Source: Candidatus Binatia bacterium (GTDB lineage Bacteria > Desulfobacterota > Binatia > HRBIN30). Taken from it: a DNA stretch of 64,000 nucleotides. Below the pieces are notes generated by a model. That model worked only from the letters and a program-made list of their open reading frames with translations. It was not told the DNA's origin and ran no database searches. Below are positions 28,518 to 38,480 of this stretch, one piece after another. The position numbers and the translations under genes are program-made. Each line of letters begins with the position of its first letter. Positions within the stretch are counted from its first letter, which is position 1. The DNA lies in the NCBI GenBank assembly GCA_023150935.1, contig JAKLJW010000015.1, positions 42,347 to 106,346 on the forward strand. The letters are read 5' to 3'.

Positions 28518-29683
28518 CAGTCGGCCAGAGTGCGCGCCCGGTCGAACGCGGCAAGGGCGACCCGTAAGTCGTCGGCGTTGTGGGTGCTCATGACGGTGGT
28601 GCGCAGGCGCGCCGTTCCCTGCGGCACTGTCGGTGGCCGAATACCCTGGACGAAGACGCCGGCGGAGAGCAGGTGCTCGGACATGCGCATGGTTAGAGCC
28701 GAGTCGCCGACGAGGACGGGCACGATGTGGCAGGGCGACGACCCCACATCGAATCCGCGCGCGCGCAGGCCCGTCGCCAGCAGCTCCGCGTTGGCCGCTA
28801 ACTGCTCCCGCCGCGGTTCGTCGCCGCCGGCCAGATCCAGGGCCGCGAGGGCCGCCCCGACCACCGGCGGCGGTAGCGCCGTGGTGTAGATGAACGATCG
28901 CGCCACGTTGACGAGCAGGTCCACGACCGGGCGGCGCGCGGCGACGAATGCGCCGAACGTTCCCAGCGCCTTGCCGAGCGTGCCCATCTGCACGGTGACC
29001 CGTTCCTCCAGACCCTCGGCGGCGACGACGCCGGCGCCGTTGGGCCCGACACAGCCGGTCGCGTGCGCCTCGTCTACCATCACCATCGCTCCGTATCGCT
29101 CGGCCAACTCGCAAATCGTCCCGAGCGGCGCCGTGTCGCCGTCCATGCTGAAGATCGAGTCGGTTACCACCAGCCGGCGCCGAGCGCGCGAGCGGGCGAG
29201 CTGCGATGCCAGAGCCTCCATGTCGCAGTGCGGATAGACGTTGACCTCCGCCCGCGACAGACGGCACCCGTCGACGATGCTGGCGTGATTCAGTGCGTCG
29301 CTGAACACGGCGTCCTCCGGCCCTACCAGTGCGGCGATCGTCCCGATGTTGGCGTGGTAGCCCGACGAGAACAGCAGCGCCGCCTCAGCGTGCTTGAAGG
29401 CGGCGAGGCGTTCTTCGAGACGCTGGTGCAACCTCGTCGACCCGGAGATGAGCCGTGAGGCGCCGGCGCCGAAACCGTAATCCATGGCGGCCCGTACCGC
29501 CGCCTCCTGCAGCGCGGGATGGTTCGCCAGCCCCAGGTAGTTGTTCGAGCAAAGCAGCAACACGCGCCGTCCGTCGATCGTTACCCAGGCATCCTGGGGG
29601 CCGTCGATCGGGCGCAAGCGGCGCGTCAGCCCGGCCTCGCGCCGTGCCGCCAACTCCCCCAGCACGAACTCGTGCGCCGACAT
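28517..29683 (-). CDS. bioF: 8-amino-7-oxononanoate synthase
   Basis: 388 residues, alpha-oxoamine synthase family. It condenses pimeloyl-[ACP or CoA] with alanine in biotin synthesis. SNNYLGLA, the DEAHATG motif and the PLP lysine K238 in GTLGKALG are present. First gene of the bio run. Neither bioB nor a pimelate-forming gene (bioC/bioH) is in the window. Upstream ATG codons (for example 20 codons earlier) are possible but lengthen the protein beyond the family norm. Confidence 0.95.
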   Translation of the reverse strand: MSAHEFVLGELAARREAGLTRRLRPIDGPQDAWVTIDGRRVLLLCSNNYLGLANHPALQEAAVRAAMDYGFGAGASRLISGSTRLHQRLEERLAAFKHAEAALLFSSGYHANIGTIAALVGPEDAVFSDALNHASIVDGCRLSRAEVNVYPHCDMEALASQLARSRARRRLVVTDSIFSMDGDTAPLGTICELAERYGAMVMVDEAHATGCVGPNGAGVVAAEGLEERVTVQMGTLGKALGTFGAFVAARRPVVDLLVNVARSFIYTTALPPPVVGAALAALDLAGGDEPRREQLAANAELLATGLRARGFDVGSSPCHIVPVLVGDSALTMRMSEHLLSAGVFVQGIRPPTVPQGTARLRTTVMSTHNADDLRVALAAFDRARTLAD

Positions 29684-29845
29684 GAAGAATCGACCATTAG
29701 TCGCCACGATCCGGACTGTCAACGCGGCCGCAAGGGCCATCTTGCCTTTTCGCCTGCCATCGGCGACCGTACGCGGGTGGAGCGGCGGTGTCGGCGGCGA
29801 ACATCGCCGGCCGGCATGACGGTTTCGACGGTGTGGGCGACACGC

Positions 29846-30199
29846 ATGGCTAAGATACGAGTCATCTTCGAGAACGGCGATCCCGAACGCTTCATCGAGT
29901 ACGATCCCGCCAGGGCGCCGTTTCAACACGACGGTAAACCCGGATCCATACTGGACGTGCTGCTCGGGCATGGGATCCATATCGAACACGCCTGCGGCGG
30001 CAATTGCGCCTGTACGACCTGCCACGTGATCGTCAGGCAGGGCTATGAATGCCTGTCCGAACCCCAGGAGAACGAACTCGATCTCCTCGACAAGGCCCCG
30101 GGCCTGACGCCGACATCGCGCCTCAGCTGCCAGGCCCTCGTCGGCGACGCACCGGAAATCACGGTGGTCGTCCCCCGATTCACGATCAACCAGGCCTGA
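29846..30199 (+). CDS. fdx: [2Fe-2S] ferredoxin, ISC/adrenodoxin type
   Basis: 117 residues. The cluster ligands follow the C-X5-C-X2-C ... C pattern: C50, C56, C59 (CGGNCACTTC) and C95 (RLSCQ). This is the vertebrate/ISC-type ferredoxin that gives electrons for Fe-S cluster assembly or cytochrome P450-like partners. The start MAKIRVIFENG is typical; an ATG ten codons upstream is possible. It diverges from bioF, and the 160-bp space between them should hold both promoters. Confidence 0.93.
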   Translation: MAKIRVIFENGDPERFIEYDPARAPFQHDGKPGSILDVLLGHGIHIEHACGGNCACTTCHVIVRQGYECLSEPQENELDLLDKAPGLTPTSRLSCQALVGDAPEITVVVPRFTINQA

Positions 30200-30474
30200 C
30201 CCCGCGAGGGCGTACCCGTTACCTTGCGGCGTCGTTCCCGGTGCTGCTGAAACTTCGCACGTTGCCGCAGGGCAGCATCGCTCGCGCGCCCCTCGGCGGG
30301 CACGTGCAGCGGTCACTGCTGCCCCGGGGCAGCACGCAGGGCAGATGCGCTGTTGCCGGCGCATCCGAGGCGGTCCTGGCGGATGATGGCCTGCCGCGCG
30401 GCCCGAAGTCGAGGGGTCGCGCCGGTCGAGTGTCGATCCCAACCAATATGCGCGGGGACCGATCTCGCCGATCC

Positions 30475-31977
30475 TCAGGGCAGATCGATCGTGGCCGAGC
30501 GGGCACCTTCCAGGTACGGAAGGTTGCTCGAACTGGACAGTGCGCCGGAGCCCGGTACGGTGAAGCGATCGATGACCAGGCCGATCACCGGTACGTCGAC
30601 GCCCCGGACAATCGCGTGCACGGTCTCCGTGCCGGCTGTGCTGCGCCGCAGCGGCGGAATCGTGCTGAAACGGCGTCTCGAGTAGCAGTTAAGGGGGATG
30701 GAGCCGGAGAAGGAATTCTCCCATTCGTTGATGACCGCGAACTGCACGGCTGTCGATGCCGCCACCTGGTTGAGCAGATCTTCGGAACAAGGCACCAGAA
30801 TCAACTCGCTGTCGGAGCCCGACTGACTCGTCAACGCCTGGAAGTGCAGTCGATCCGGGCACGATTCGTACTGGATGCCGTCGAGACGGATGGCGCCCGT
30901 GTACGGCCCCGGAGAAAGCCGGCGGAACGCGTTGGCATTGTAGCCGACGGTCTGGAGATTCGTGTCCGTAACGATTGCCCGCCCCTGCAAGACATTGTGG
31001 GCGGCGGGATCGCCGGACTGTGTCGCCACAACGCACTTGAGCTCCCCCTCGCCGGTAAACGGGGGCGCGAGGCGGATGCCGCCGCCGTTGAGGCCGGTGC
31101 TCGCCAGCCACGACACCGGCTGCTGGGGTGTGAGCGCGAGACGGAAGCCGAGTTCGTTGCAGGTGACGCTCGTGACGTAGAAGCAGTACACCGACACCGA
31201 AAGGTTACTCAGATTGACCAATTCCAGTCGGGTCTCGACCGTGGCCGACGTCTGCACCAATGGATACACCACCAGGGCTGCCGGCAACTTCTGCGCCGGG
31301 GGCACGCCGGCTACCTGAAAACCCGTCGGGTCCTGCACCGCTTGCGGCGGTGTGTTCGTCGGCGCGGGCACGGCCGTGAAGGTCGGCGTCGCCGATGCGC
31401 TGGGGGTCGCACTGGCCGTTGCGGTGGGAATCGCGGTCGGCGTGGAGGTGGGGATTGCACTCGGCGTCGCCGTTGGGATCGGTGACGGTGTGGCGGTCGG
31501 TACCGCTGTCGCACTGGTAGTTGGGACGGCGGTTGCCGTCGGAGTTTGCGTCGGGGTCGACGAGCTGGAAGCCGTCGCCGAAGCGGTCGTCGTCGAGGTG
31601 GGCGTTCGGGTTGCCGTATGCGAAGGGCTGGCAGTTGGCGTCAGGGTTGGCGACGAGGTTGCCGACGCTGTCGGCGTCGCCGTGCCGGTGGCCGTCCGGG
31701 TGGCGCTGGGTGTCGGCACGGGGGAGTGGGTCGGGGTAAAAGTCGCGGTGGCGGTGGGGACGGCGGTCGCAGTCGACGAAGGGGGCGCGGTTGCCGTCAT
31801 CGTCGGCTCCAGGGTGGGGGTCAACGAGGGGGCGGTGGTGGGCGTGGCCGACACGGTTGCCGCCACGCGCGGTGTCGGCGGTGGCGGCCTCAGCACCGGC
31901 GTCGGCCCGATCATTTGCGCCAGCATCTGGTACAAGATCGCCAGATACGCGCTCAGGAAGCGCAGGAACTCGATCAT
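30475..31977 (-). CDS. Secreted protein with a long Thr/Pro/Ala linker; paralogue of the upstream gene
   Basis: 500 residues. A hydrophobic N-terminus (about 1-24, no clear cleavage site) leads into about 180 residues of Thr, Pro, Ala and Ser (PTPT, TATP). From about residue 215 it aligns with the gene just upstream: both share LVNLS/IVNLS, a Cys pair 8 residues apart (C-x7-C), LTP-Q-P and W-LAS, PPF-GEGELKCVV, QGRA and a final block of inner repeats. The linker would hold the folded domain off the membrane or wall. The ATG overlaps the upstream stop by 4 nt. The domain family is not one I recognise. Confidence 0.75.
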   Translation of the reverse strand: MIEFLRFLSAYLAILYQMLAQMIGPTPVLRPPPPTPRVAATVSATPTTAPSLTPTLEPTMTATAPPSSTATAVPTATATFTPTHSPVPTPSATRTATGTATPTASATSSPTLTPTASPSHTATRTPTSTTTASATASSSSTPTQTPTATAVPTTSATAVPTATPSPIPTATPSAIPTSTPTAIPTATASATPSASATPTFTAVPAPTNTPPQAVQDPTGFQVAGVPPAQKLPAALVVYPLVQTSATVETRLELVNLSNLSVSVYCFYVTSVTCNELGFRLALTPQQPVSWLASTGLNGGGIRLAPPFTGEGELKCVVATQSGDPAAHNVLQGRAIVTDTNLQTVGYNANAFRRLSPGPYTGAIRLDGIQYESCPDRLHFQALTSQSGSDSELILVPCSEDLLNQVAASTAVQFAVINEWENSFSGSIPLNCYSRRRFSTIPPLRRSTAGTETVHAIVRGVDVPVIGLVIDRFTVPGSGALSSSSNLPYLEGARSATIDLP

Positions 31978-32900
31978 GGTCGCTCCGGAAACACGACCGT
32001 GGCCGAGCTGCCGCCCTCGAATGACGGTTCGTTACCCGCCATGCCGACGAACCCGTCGTAGGGTACCGCATCCACGACCAGGCCCAGCAGCGGCCCGCCG
32101 ACACCGCGTAGAATCAGGTGAGCGGTATCGGTAGCGGCAATGCTGCGGAGTAACGGATCGGCAACTTGCGACAGCACCCTCCGATCGAAGCACGTGAAAC
32201 CGTACGAGGCGGAGTAGGTCTGTTCGAACTCGTTGACCACCAGCACCTGGACAGTCAGAGTCGTCGGCTTTTGCAGTAACAGGTCCTCCGTGCAGGGCAC
32301 CACGACCACCTCGCTGGCGGCCAGGGAGGTTTCGGTCAGCACATCGAAGTGCAGCCTGCGCGGGCATTGCGCATAGGCCGACCCGTTCAGGTTGATCGTT
32401 CCCGTATAGTCGCCGTCGCTCAGGCGTTGGAAAGCCACGGCCCCGTACGACAGGGTGCGTCCGTCAAGGCCGAACGCCGTGGCCCGCCCTTGTATGGTGT
32501 TGTGATAAGGCGCTTCGGGACGAGGCGGAACGACCACGCACTTGAGTTCGCCTTCACCCCAGAACGGGGGTGCCGCGCTACCGCTGGTAAGGTCGACGAG
32601 GCCACTGCTCGCCAGCCAGGTGAGCGGTTGATACGGGGTGAGGATCAGCACGAAGCCGATCTCCATGCAGGCGCTGCCCTCGACGAAAAAGCACTCCAGC
32701 TCCTGCGGATTACCGCTGAGGTTGACGATTTCTATGCGGGTGTCGCGATAACCGGTGGATTCGATGAGCGGAAACACGAGGAATGCCGAAGGTAGACCCT
32801 GAGCCGGCGGACCCGCGCTTACCGGTGAGACAATCCAAAGCAGAGCCACGAAAAGGGCGACCGCAAAGGCCGCCGATTTAAGGCCCGGGCGTTCAATCAT
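31974..32900 (-). CDS. Secreted protein of unknown family (first of a tandem pair)
   Basis: 308 residues with a clear signal peptide (about 8-30, ending SPVSA). The mature part is beta-rich with six or so cysteines (ECFF, SACM, LKCVV, QCPRR, VPCTED, FTCFD), several of them at positions shared with the next gene, which suggests conserved disulfides. Unlike its paralogue it has no linker. An in-frame ATG five codons upstream (32915) is an alternative start. The pair forms a small operon; no enzyme motif is visible. Confidence 0.75.
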   Translation of the reverse strand: MIERPGLKSAAFAVALFVALLWIVSPVSAGPPAQGLPSAFLVFPLIESTGYRDTRIEIVNLSGNPQELECFFVEGSACMEIGFVLILTPYQPLTWLASSGLVDLTSGSAAPPFWGEGELKCVVVPPRPEAPYHNTIQGRATAFGLDGRTLSYGAVAFQRLSDGDYTGTINLNGSAYAQCPRRLHFDVLTETSLAASEVVVVPCTEDLLLQKPTTLTVQVLVVNEFEQTYSASYGFTCFDRRVLSQVADPLLRSIAATDTAHLILRGVGGPLLGLVVDAVPYDGFVGMAGNEPSFEGGSSATVVFPERP

Positions 32901-33127
32901 CGTCCACCACCACACGGCCCGATGCTAGACCCCACCTACCGTCAAATCAACTCAAAATACCCCGCGGTAGGCCCGGGGGAGGGTCGTTTGTCTTGCATTG
33001 CTTGCTTCTGCCTCGCTTCCGGCTATTTCCCCCTCGCCGCGCACCGCCGCCATCATTGCACCCGGTCCTCCGGCTCCCGGGGCTTGACCGCGTTGCGCGA
33101 ACGCGTCACGTCTGGCAAGCCCCTGCC

Positions 33128-33595
33128 ATGCCCACCCGGCTCCACATCCGGCGCTGCCGCCGTACCGATCTCCCGGCCGTGATGCGTTTGCTTGCCGCCG
33201 CCGGGACCCCACTGCCGGTACCCGACCGGCGCACGCTGCACCGGTTCCGCCGCCTGGTGGCCGATCTTGGCAGCGACCTCTATCTGGCCCTGGTTGACGA
33301 CGACACCGTCGGCCTGCTGCACGTCACTTACGCCCGCCAGCTTGTGCGGCCCCCGCTGGCACGGGTCGAGTGCCTGCTGGTCTCGCCGGCGGCCCGCCGG
33401 CGGGGCATCGGCCGGGCGCTGCTTGGTTTTGCGGAAGATCGTGCCCGCCGGCGGGGATGTGGCGCGATTCGGTGGAGCCTGCCGGCCGAAGATCCGGCCG
33501 CGCGTCACTTTGCGGAGAACGCCGGCCTGCTGCACACTGAAACTACCGTTTCCCGTCCCCTGCAGGCGGCCGGGAACGACCGTAAGCCGGAGTGA
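33128..33595 (+). CDS. GNAT-family N-acetyltransferase
   Basis: 155 residues. Acetyl-CoA binding motif A is visible: ECLLVSPAARRRGIGRALL (R/Q-x-x-G-x-G/A as RRRGIGRA). It transfers an acetyl group to an unknown amine. It lies 3 bp before the large glutamate dehydrogenase gene, so the two are probably cotranscribed and it might act on that enzyme, but this is a guess. Confidence 0.85.
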   Translation: MPTRLHIRRCRRTDLPAVMRLLAAAGTPLPVPDRRTLHRFRRLVADLGSDLYLALVDDDTVGLLHVTYARQLVRPPLARVECLLVSPAARRRGIGRALLGFAEDRARRRGCGAIRWSLPAEDPAARHFAENAGLLHTETTVSRPLQAAGNDRKPE

Positions 33596-33598
33596 CCC

Positions 33599-36500
33599 GT
33601 GGCTGAACTGTCCAAGGCAATTGCTCGTCTGATGCAGGAGCGGGAACGAACGCGTCCCGCCAGTACGGTCGAGTCCCCTCAGGTTCGAGCCGTAGTCGAG
33701 CAGCTCCGTGGCGCCGTGGTGCCCATGGACAGACCGCTGGTCGAGGCCTTCGCCCGCCAACTGCTCGATCACCTTGGTCCCGAGAGTCCTGACGGTGGCG
33801 ACAGCACGTACCGCCTCGCGCTGGCCCGCTCCGCCTACCGGCTCGCCGCCGACCCCGAGGCCACCGAACCGCGAGTCCGCATCTTCGACCCGGACCTGTC
33901 CGGTGAAGGATGGGGCGTTCCCTGCACGGTGGTGCAGACGCTCATGCGCGATCGGCCGTTCATCGTCGATACGGTTCGCGAGACCCTGCGCGAGGCCGGC
34001 TGCTCGTTGCGTCGAATCGTTCATCCCGTCCTGATCGTCGAGCGCGACCCCCACGGGGCGCTGGTCGCCGTGCCGCCACCCGGAGCGCCCGGGCAGCGGG
34101 AGTCCTTCGTCCACGCGGAGGTCGACCGGGTTGGCGACGCCGAAGCGCTGACCGGGCGCCTGACCGAGCGGCTGCAGGCGGTGATCGCCGCGACCGACGA
34201 CTACGGGGCCATGCGAGCGCGGGCCGAAGAACTGGCGGCGGCGCTCCGCGGCGGCGCGCTGGCACGTCCCTGGCGGGAGTATGCCGAAGAGACGGCGGCC
34301 TTCCTCGACTGGTTGGGGCAGAAGAGTTTCGTCTTTCTCGGCTATCGCGAGTACCAGTTCACCGGGCAGGGCGCGCAGAGGGCGGGCGTGGTGCGCCCGG
34401 GTTCCGGCCTCGGTATCCTCCGCGACGACCGGCGCTCGCGGCGCGCCACGTCGCAACCGCTGGGGGAAGACCTGCGCCGCCAGCTCAACGAGCTGCCGCT
34501 CCTGATCGTCTCCAAGACCACCGCCGAGAGCCCGATCCATCGCCGCGCCCACATGGACTATATCGGCCTGAAGGAGATCAACGCCAACGGCATGGTCGTC
34601 GGCGAGCGCCGCTTCCTCGGTCTGTTCACCGCCAAGGCGTATGCCGAGGATCCGGCCGCTATTCCGCTGCTGCGCGAGAAGCTCGCCGCGGTCATCGAGG
34701 CCACCGAGGCCGCGCCGGATTCCCACGACTACAAGGCGATCGTTCGAACCTTCAGCGAAATGCCCCGCGTTGCCCTGCTGGCCAGCTCGGCTCGCGAGCT
34801 AACCGTCGACGTGGCCGGCATCGTCGCCGCTGCCGACAGCAGCGAAGTGCAGGTCCTCGCCCGTCCCGATGCGCTCGGTCGCGGCGTCTTCGTCACGGTG
34901 CTGGTTCCGCGTTCCCGCTTCTCCGACGCGCTGGCCCGCCGCATCGAGACGACGCTGGCCACTACGCTGGACGCCACCGCCGTGCTGGCCGACCGGCTCC
35001 TGCTCGACGACAGCGCCCAGGTGCGCGTGCACTTCTACTTTGCCGCACCGACTTCGAGCTTGCGCAACCACCCGGCACCGGAGTTGCGCCGTCTCGTGAG
35101 CGCCTTGCTGCGTACGTGGGACGACCGGCTGCGCGAGACGGTTGCCGCAACGGCCCCGGCCGACCTCGCGCCGACGCTGCTCAACCGCTACCTCCCGGCT
35201 TTCTCCGAGCCCTACAAGGCCGCCACCGACGTTTCTCTGGCCGCCCGCGATATTCGTCACCTGGAGGCAGTTCGCAACACCCGTTGTACGCAGGTGGCGA
35301 TCGCCAATGACAGCAGCGTCGGTGCCGGCCGCTGGACGGCCATTACGCTTTACGTTCCCGGTCCGGAGCTCGTGCTGAGTGAGTTCCTGCCGGTCCTCGA
35401 GAACCTCGGTCTTCGTGTCTCCTCGCAGGATACGCTCGAGGTCGACGTTCCCGATGCGGGGCCGGTCCGCATCCACACGTTTCTGACTCAGGATGCGCGC
35501 GGTACCATCCTCGATGTCGCCACGGTCGGTCCACTCCTGGAGCCGGCGCTGCTGCTGTTGCACGCCGGCCGTGTCGACAACGATCGCCTGAACAGCCTGA
35601 TCGTGACGGCGCGCCTGACCTGGCGCCAGGTCGACCTGCTGCGCGCCTACGTGTACCACGGGGTCCAGCTCGGCAGTGCCCCGAGCCTGCACGCCCTCGT
35701 GCAGGGGCTGGTCGCGCATCCCGGGTTGGCCCGGCTGCTCTGGGATTACTTCGCCGCCCGCTTCGATCCGGCGCTGGAAACCTCGCCGCGCGAGCGCGCG
35801 ACGAGCACTCTGGCGGCACTCGATCAGCAATTCCTGCAGGGCCTCGACGACGTGCAGAGCCTTCCGGCCGACCGCGCGCTGCGGGCGCTGTACAGGCAAA
35901 TAGCGGCGACGCTGCGTACCAACTACTTCGCGGGTGCCGGCGCCGCCGAAAACGGTACGCCGTCCCCCATTGCCCTCAAGGTAGACCCGCGTGGCATCTC
36001 CAACGCGCCCCCGCCGGAACCGGTGGCGGAGATCTTCGTACACGCTCTCAACGTCGCCGGCGTCCACCTGCGCGGCGGCGCCGTGGCCCGGGGTGGCATC
36101 CGCCTCAGCGAACGCCCCGACGACTTCCGCCGCGAGATCCTCGATCTCATGAAGACGCAGACGGTCAAGAACGCCGTCATCGTTCCCGCCGGAGCGAAGG
36201 GCGGCTTCGTCGTGCGCCGGCGCGCCGACGGTCCCGCGACGGCGGCCCAGCACGAGGCCGCCTACCGTACGTTCATCGGCGCCCTGCTCGACGTCACCGA
36301 CAACATCGTCCAGGGCGGAGTCGTGGCCGCCCCGGGAGTCCGGTACGACGAGGCCGACCCCTACCTGGTGGTTGCCGCCGACAAGGGTACGGCGGGCTTC
36401 TCGGATCTGGCGAACCGCATCGCCGCCGAGCGCGGATTCTGGCTGGGGGACGCCTTCGCCTCGGGCGGCTCCCGCGGTTACGACCACAAGAAGCTCGGGA

Positions 36501-38467
36501 TCACGGCGCGCGGTGCGTGGGAGTGCGTCCGGCGCCATTTCCGAGAGTTGGGCCGCGATGCCGACTCGGAATCCCTTACGGTCATCGGCATCGGCGACAT
36601 GGGCGGCGATGTCTTCGGCAACGGTCTGTTGCTCTCGCGCCGCCTGCGGCTGCGCGCCGCGTTCAACCACGCCCACATCTTTCTCGATCCGGAGCCGGAC
36701 CCGGCCCTGGCGTTCGCCGAACGCGAGCGCCTGTTTCACCTGCCGCACTCGAGCTGGACGGACTACAACCCGACCCGCCTCAGTGCCGGCGGCGGCGTTT
36801 ACGCGCGGGCCGCAAAGCGCGTTCCGCTGAGCCCCATCGCCAGGCAGATGCTCGACCTGCACGTCGAACATCCCTCGGGGGAGGATGTCGTGGCCGCGAT
36901 CCTGCGCATGCCAGCCGATCTGCTCTGGAACGGCGGTATCGGCACGTACGTCAAAGCCGGCGACGAACCGCACAGTGCGGCCGAGGACCCCGCCAACGAC
37001 GCGGTGCGGATAGATGCCGCCGCACTGCGGGTGGCGGTGGTCGCCGAGGGCGGCAATCTGGGTTTCACCCAGCGCGCTCGCATCGAGTTCGCCCTGCGCG
37101 GCGGACGCATCGACACCGACGCCATCGACAACTCCGGCGGCGTCGATCTGTCCGATCACGAGGTCAACCTGAAACTCGCGCTGGCTGCCGCCGTCGAGGG
37201 AGGCCAATTGTCGCTTGCCGAGCGCGACCGGATCCTCGCCGAACTGGTCCCGGAGATCGTTGGCCGCGTCCTCGCACACAACGGCCGGCAGGCGCTCGTG
37301 CTCAGTGTGGACCAGATTCGCAGCCAGACCCGCCTGGCCGGCTTCCGCACGCTGGTCGCCGAACTCGAAGCCGGCGGCCATCTCGATCGCCGCCGCGATC
37401 GCCTGCCGGATCGCGAAACGCTGCGCGATCGCCGAGCGACGTTTCTGGGTCTGACGAACCCGGAGCTCGCCGTGATACTGGCGCACACCAAGCTCGATTT
37501 GCAGCAGCGGCTGCTCGCGTCGTCGCTGCCCGACGAACCGTTTGCCGAAACCTATCTCCGTGGCTACTTCCCCGATCCCATCAACCGGCGCTTCGGGCAG
37601 GGTGTCCGCAGCCATCGACTGCGCCGCGAAATTATCGCCGTCGAGATTGCGAATGCGGTCGTCGACCGCATGGGGACGACGTTCGTGACCGGAGTGGCGC
37701 ACGATACGGGCGCCGCTCCGGTAACCGTCGTCCGCGCCTGGGCGATCGCCGCGCAGGTGGCGGACGCGGCTGCGCTGTGGACCGACCTCGTCGCCCTCGA
37801 TCCCCCCATGCCCGTGCCCGCCGAACGCCAATGCTGGTTGGCTCTCGAGGCCGCGCTCGAACGGGCGGCGAAATGGGTGGTCGAGCGTCAGGCGAGCGAT
37901 CTGCCCGCCACGGAGGTCGTCACTCAGCTCGCTGCCGGTGCCGGCGATCTGTCGAGGATCGTCGGCCTCTTGCCCGCCCCGCCCGCTCCAGCGCTGCTCG
38001 ATTCGCTCGCGGCAATCGGCGTTCCGCGGGCTCTTGCCGAACGCCTGGCGGCGCTCGACCGGCTCGCGGACGTCTTCGAGGTCGGCCAGATCGCCCGTGA
38101 CCTCGACCTGCCGCGCGACCTGGCCGCCGAGGCGTACGCACAGGGATCGGTCGTTATCGACCTCGACTGGTTGCGCCGGGCGGTCGCCGCGCTACCGGGC
38201 GAGGACCGGTGGGAACGCCGCGCGGTCCAGGGCCTCGCAGAGGATGTAGCGCGGATGCGGCGACGTCTGACCCACGAGATCCTCGCGCATCACGTCGCCG
38301 GCGCCACCGTGGCCGAGTGCGTCGACTCGTACGTCACGGCGCATCAGGGGCGGATCGACCAGGTGCGTGTCACGATCGACGATCTCAAGAGCGCCCCCCA
38401 CGCGTCGCTGTCCGCGGTGGTGGTTGTCGTCCACGAGCTCGGCCGGCTGCTGGCCGGACGTGAATGA
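33599..38467 (+). CDS. gdhB: NAD-specific glutamate dehydrogenase, large (180-kDa) type
   Basis: 1622 residues from a GTG start, matching the about 1600-residue L_180 class. It deaminates glutamate to 2-oxoglutarate with NAD+. The long N-terminal part (1-700) is the regulatory region of this class. The catalytic core, from about 800 on, contains RGGIRLSERPDDFR, KTQTVKNAVIVPAGAKGGF, with the active-site lysine, and VIGIGDMGGDVFGNG for NAD binding. It suggests amino-acid catabolism. It is followed closely by a beta-lactamase-fold hydrolase and a crotonase on the same strand. Confidence 0.95.
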   Translation: MAELSKAIARLMQERERTRPASTVESPQVRAVVEQLRGAVVPMDRPLVEAFARQLLDHLGPESPDGGDSTYRLALARSAYRLAADPEATEPRVRIFDPDLSGEGWGVPCTVVQTLMRDRPFIVDTVRETLREAGCSLRRIVHPVLIVERDPHGALVAVPPPGAPGQRESFVHAEVDRVGDAEALTGRLTERLQAVIAATDDYGAMRARAEELAAALRGGALARPWREYAEETAAFLDWLGQKSFVFLGYREYQFTGQGAQRAGVVRPGSGLGILRDDRRSRRATSQPLGEDLRRQLNELPLLIVSKTTAESPIHRRAHMDYIGLKEINANGMVVGERRFLGLFTAKAYAEDPAAIPLLREKLAAVIEATEAAPDSHDYKAIVRTFSEMPRVALLASSARELTVDVAGIVAAADSSEVQVLARPDALGRGVFVTVLVPRSRFSDALARRIETTLATTLDATAVLADRLLLDDSAQVRVHFYFAAPTSSLRNHPAPELRRLVSALLRTWDDRLRETVAATAPADLAPTLLNRYLPAFSEPYKAATDVSLAARDIRHLEAVRNTRCTQVAIANDSSVGAGRWTAITLYVPGPELVLSEFLPVLENLGLRVSSQDTLEVDVPDAGPVRIHTFLTQDARGTILDVATVGPLLEPALLLLHAGRVDNDRLNSLIVTARLTWRQVDLLRAYVYHGVQLGSAPSLHALVQGLVAHPGLARLLWDYFAARFDPALETSPRERATSTLAALDQQFLQGLDDVQSLPADRALRALYRQIAATLRTNYFAGAGAAENGTPSPIALKVDPRGISNAPPPEPVAEIFVHALNVAGVHLRGGAVARGGIRLSERPDDFRREILDLMKTQTVKNAVIVPAGAKGGFVVRRRADGPATAAQHEAAYRTFIGALLDVTDNIVQGGVVAAPGVRYDEADPYLVVAADKGTAGFSDLANRIAAERGFWLGDAFASGGSRGYDHKKLGITARGAWECVRRHFRELGRDADSESLTVIGIGDMGGDVFGNGLLLSRRLRLRAAFNHAHIFLDPEPDPALAFAERERLFHLPHSSWTDYNPTRLSAGGGVYARAAKRVPLSPIARQMLDLHVEHPSGEDVVAAILRMPADLLWNGGIGTYVKAGDEPHSAAEDPANDAVRIDAAALRVAVVAEGGNLGFTQRARIEFALRGGRIDTDAIDNSGGVDLSDHEVNLKLALAAAVEGGQLSLAERDRILAELVPEIVGRVLAHNGRQALVLSVDQIRSQTRLAGFRTLVAELEAGGHLDRRRDRLPDRETLRDRRATFLGLTNPELAVILAHTKLDLQQRLLASSLPDEPFAETYLRGYFPDPINRRFGQGVRSHRLRREIIAVEIANAVVDRMGTTFVTGVAHDTGAAPVTVVRAWAIAAQVADAAALWTDLVALDPPMPVPAERQCWLALEAALERAAKWVVERQASDLPATEVVTQLAAGAGDLSRIVGLLPAPPAPALLDSLAAIGVPRALAERLAALDRLADVFEVGQIARDLDLPRDLAAEAYAQGSVVIDLDWLRRAVAALPGEDRWERRAVQGLAEDVARMRRRLTHEILAHHVAGATVAECVDSYVTAHQGRIDQVRVTIDDLKSAPHASLSAVVVVVHELGRLLAGRE

Positions 38468-38480
38468 GCGGAGTCGCGGC

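Noticed and set aside
31320..31870. Short near-repeats that look like a CRISPR or satellite array
   Set aside because: They are the codons of a Thr/Pro/Ala linker in a secreted protein; unit length and spacing vary and there are no distinct spacers.
31352..32134. A Val/Gly-rich plus-strand frame
   Set aside because: It mirrors the Thr/Pro/Ala linker on the minus strand and has no independent support.
34799..37831. A 1010-codon minus-strand frame
   Set aside because: Antisense of the large glutamate dehydrogenase, which has all expected motifs on the other strand.
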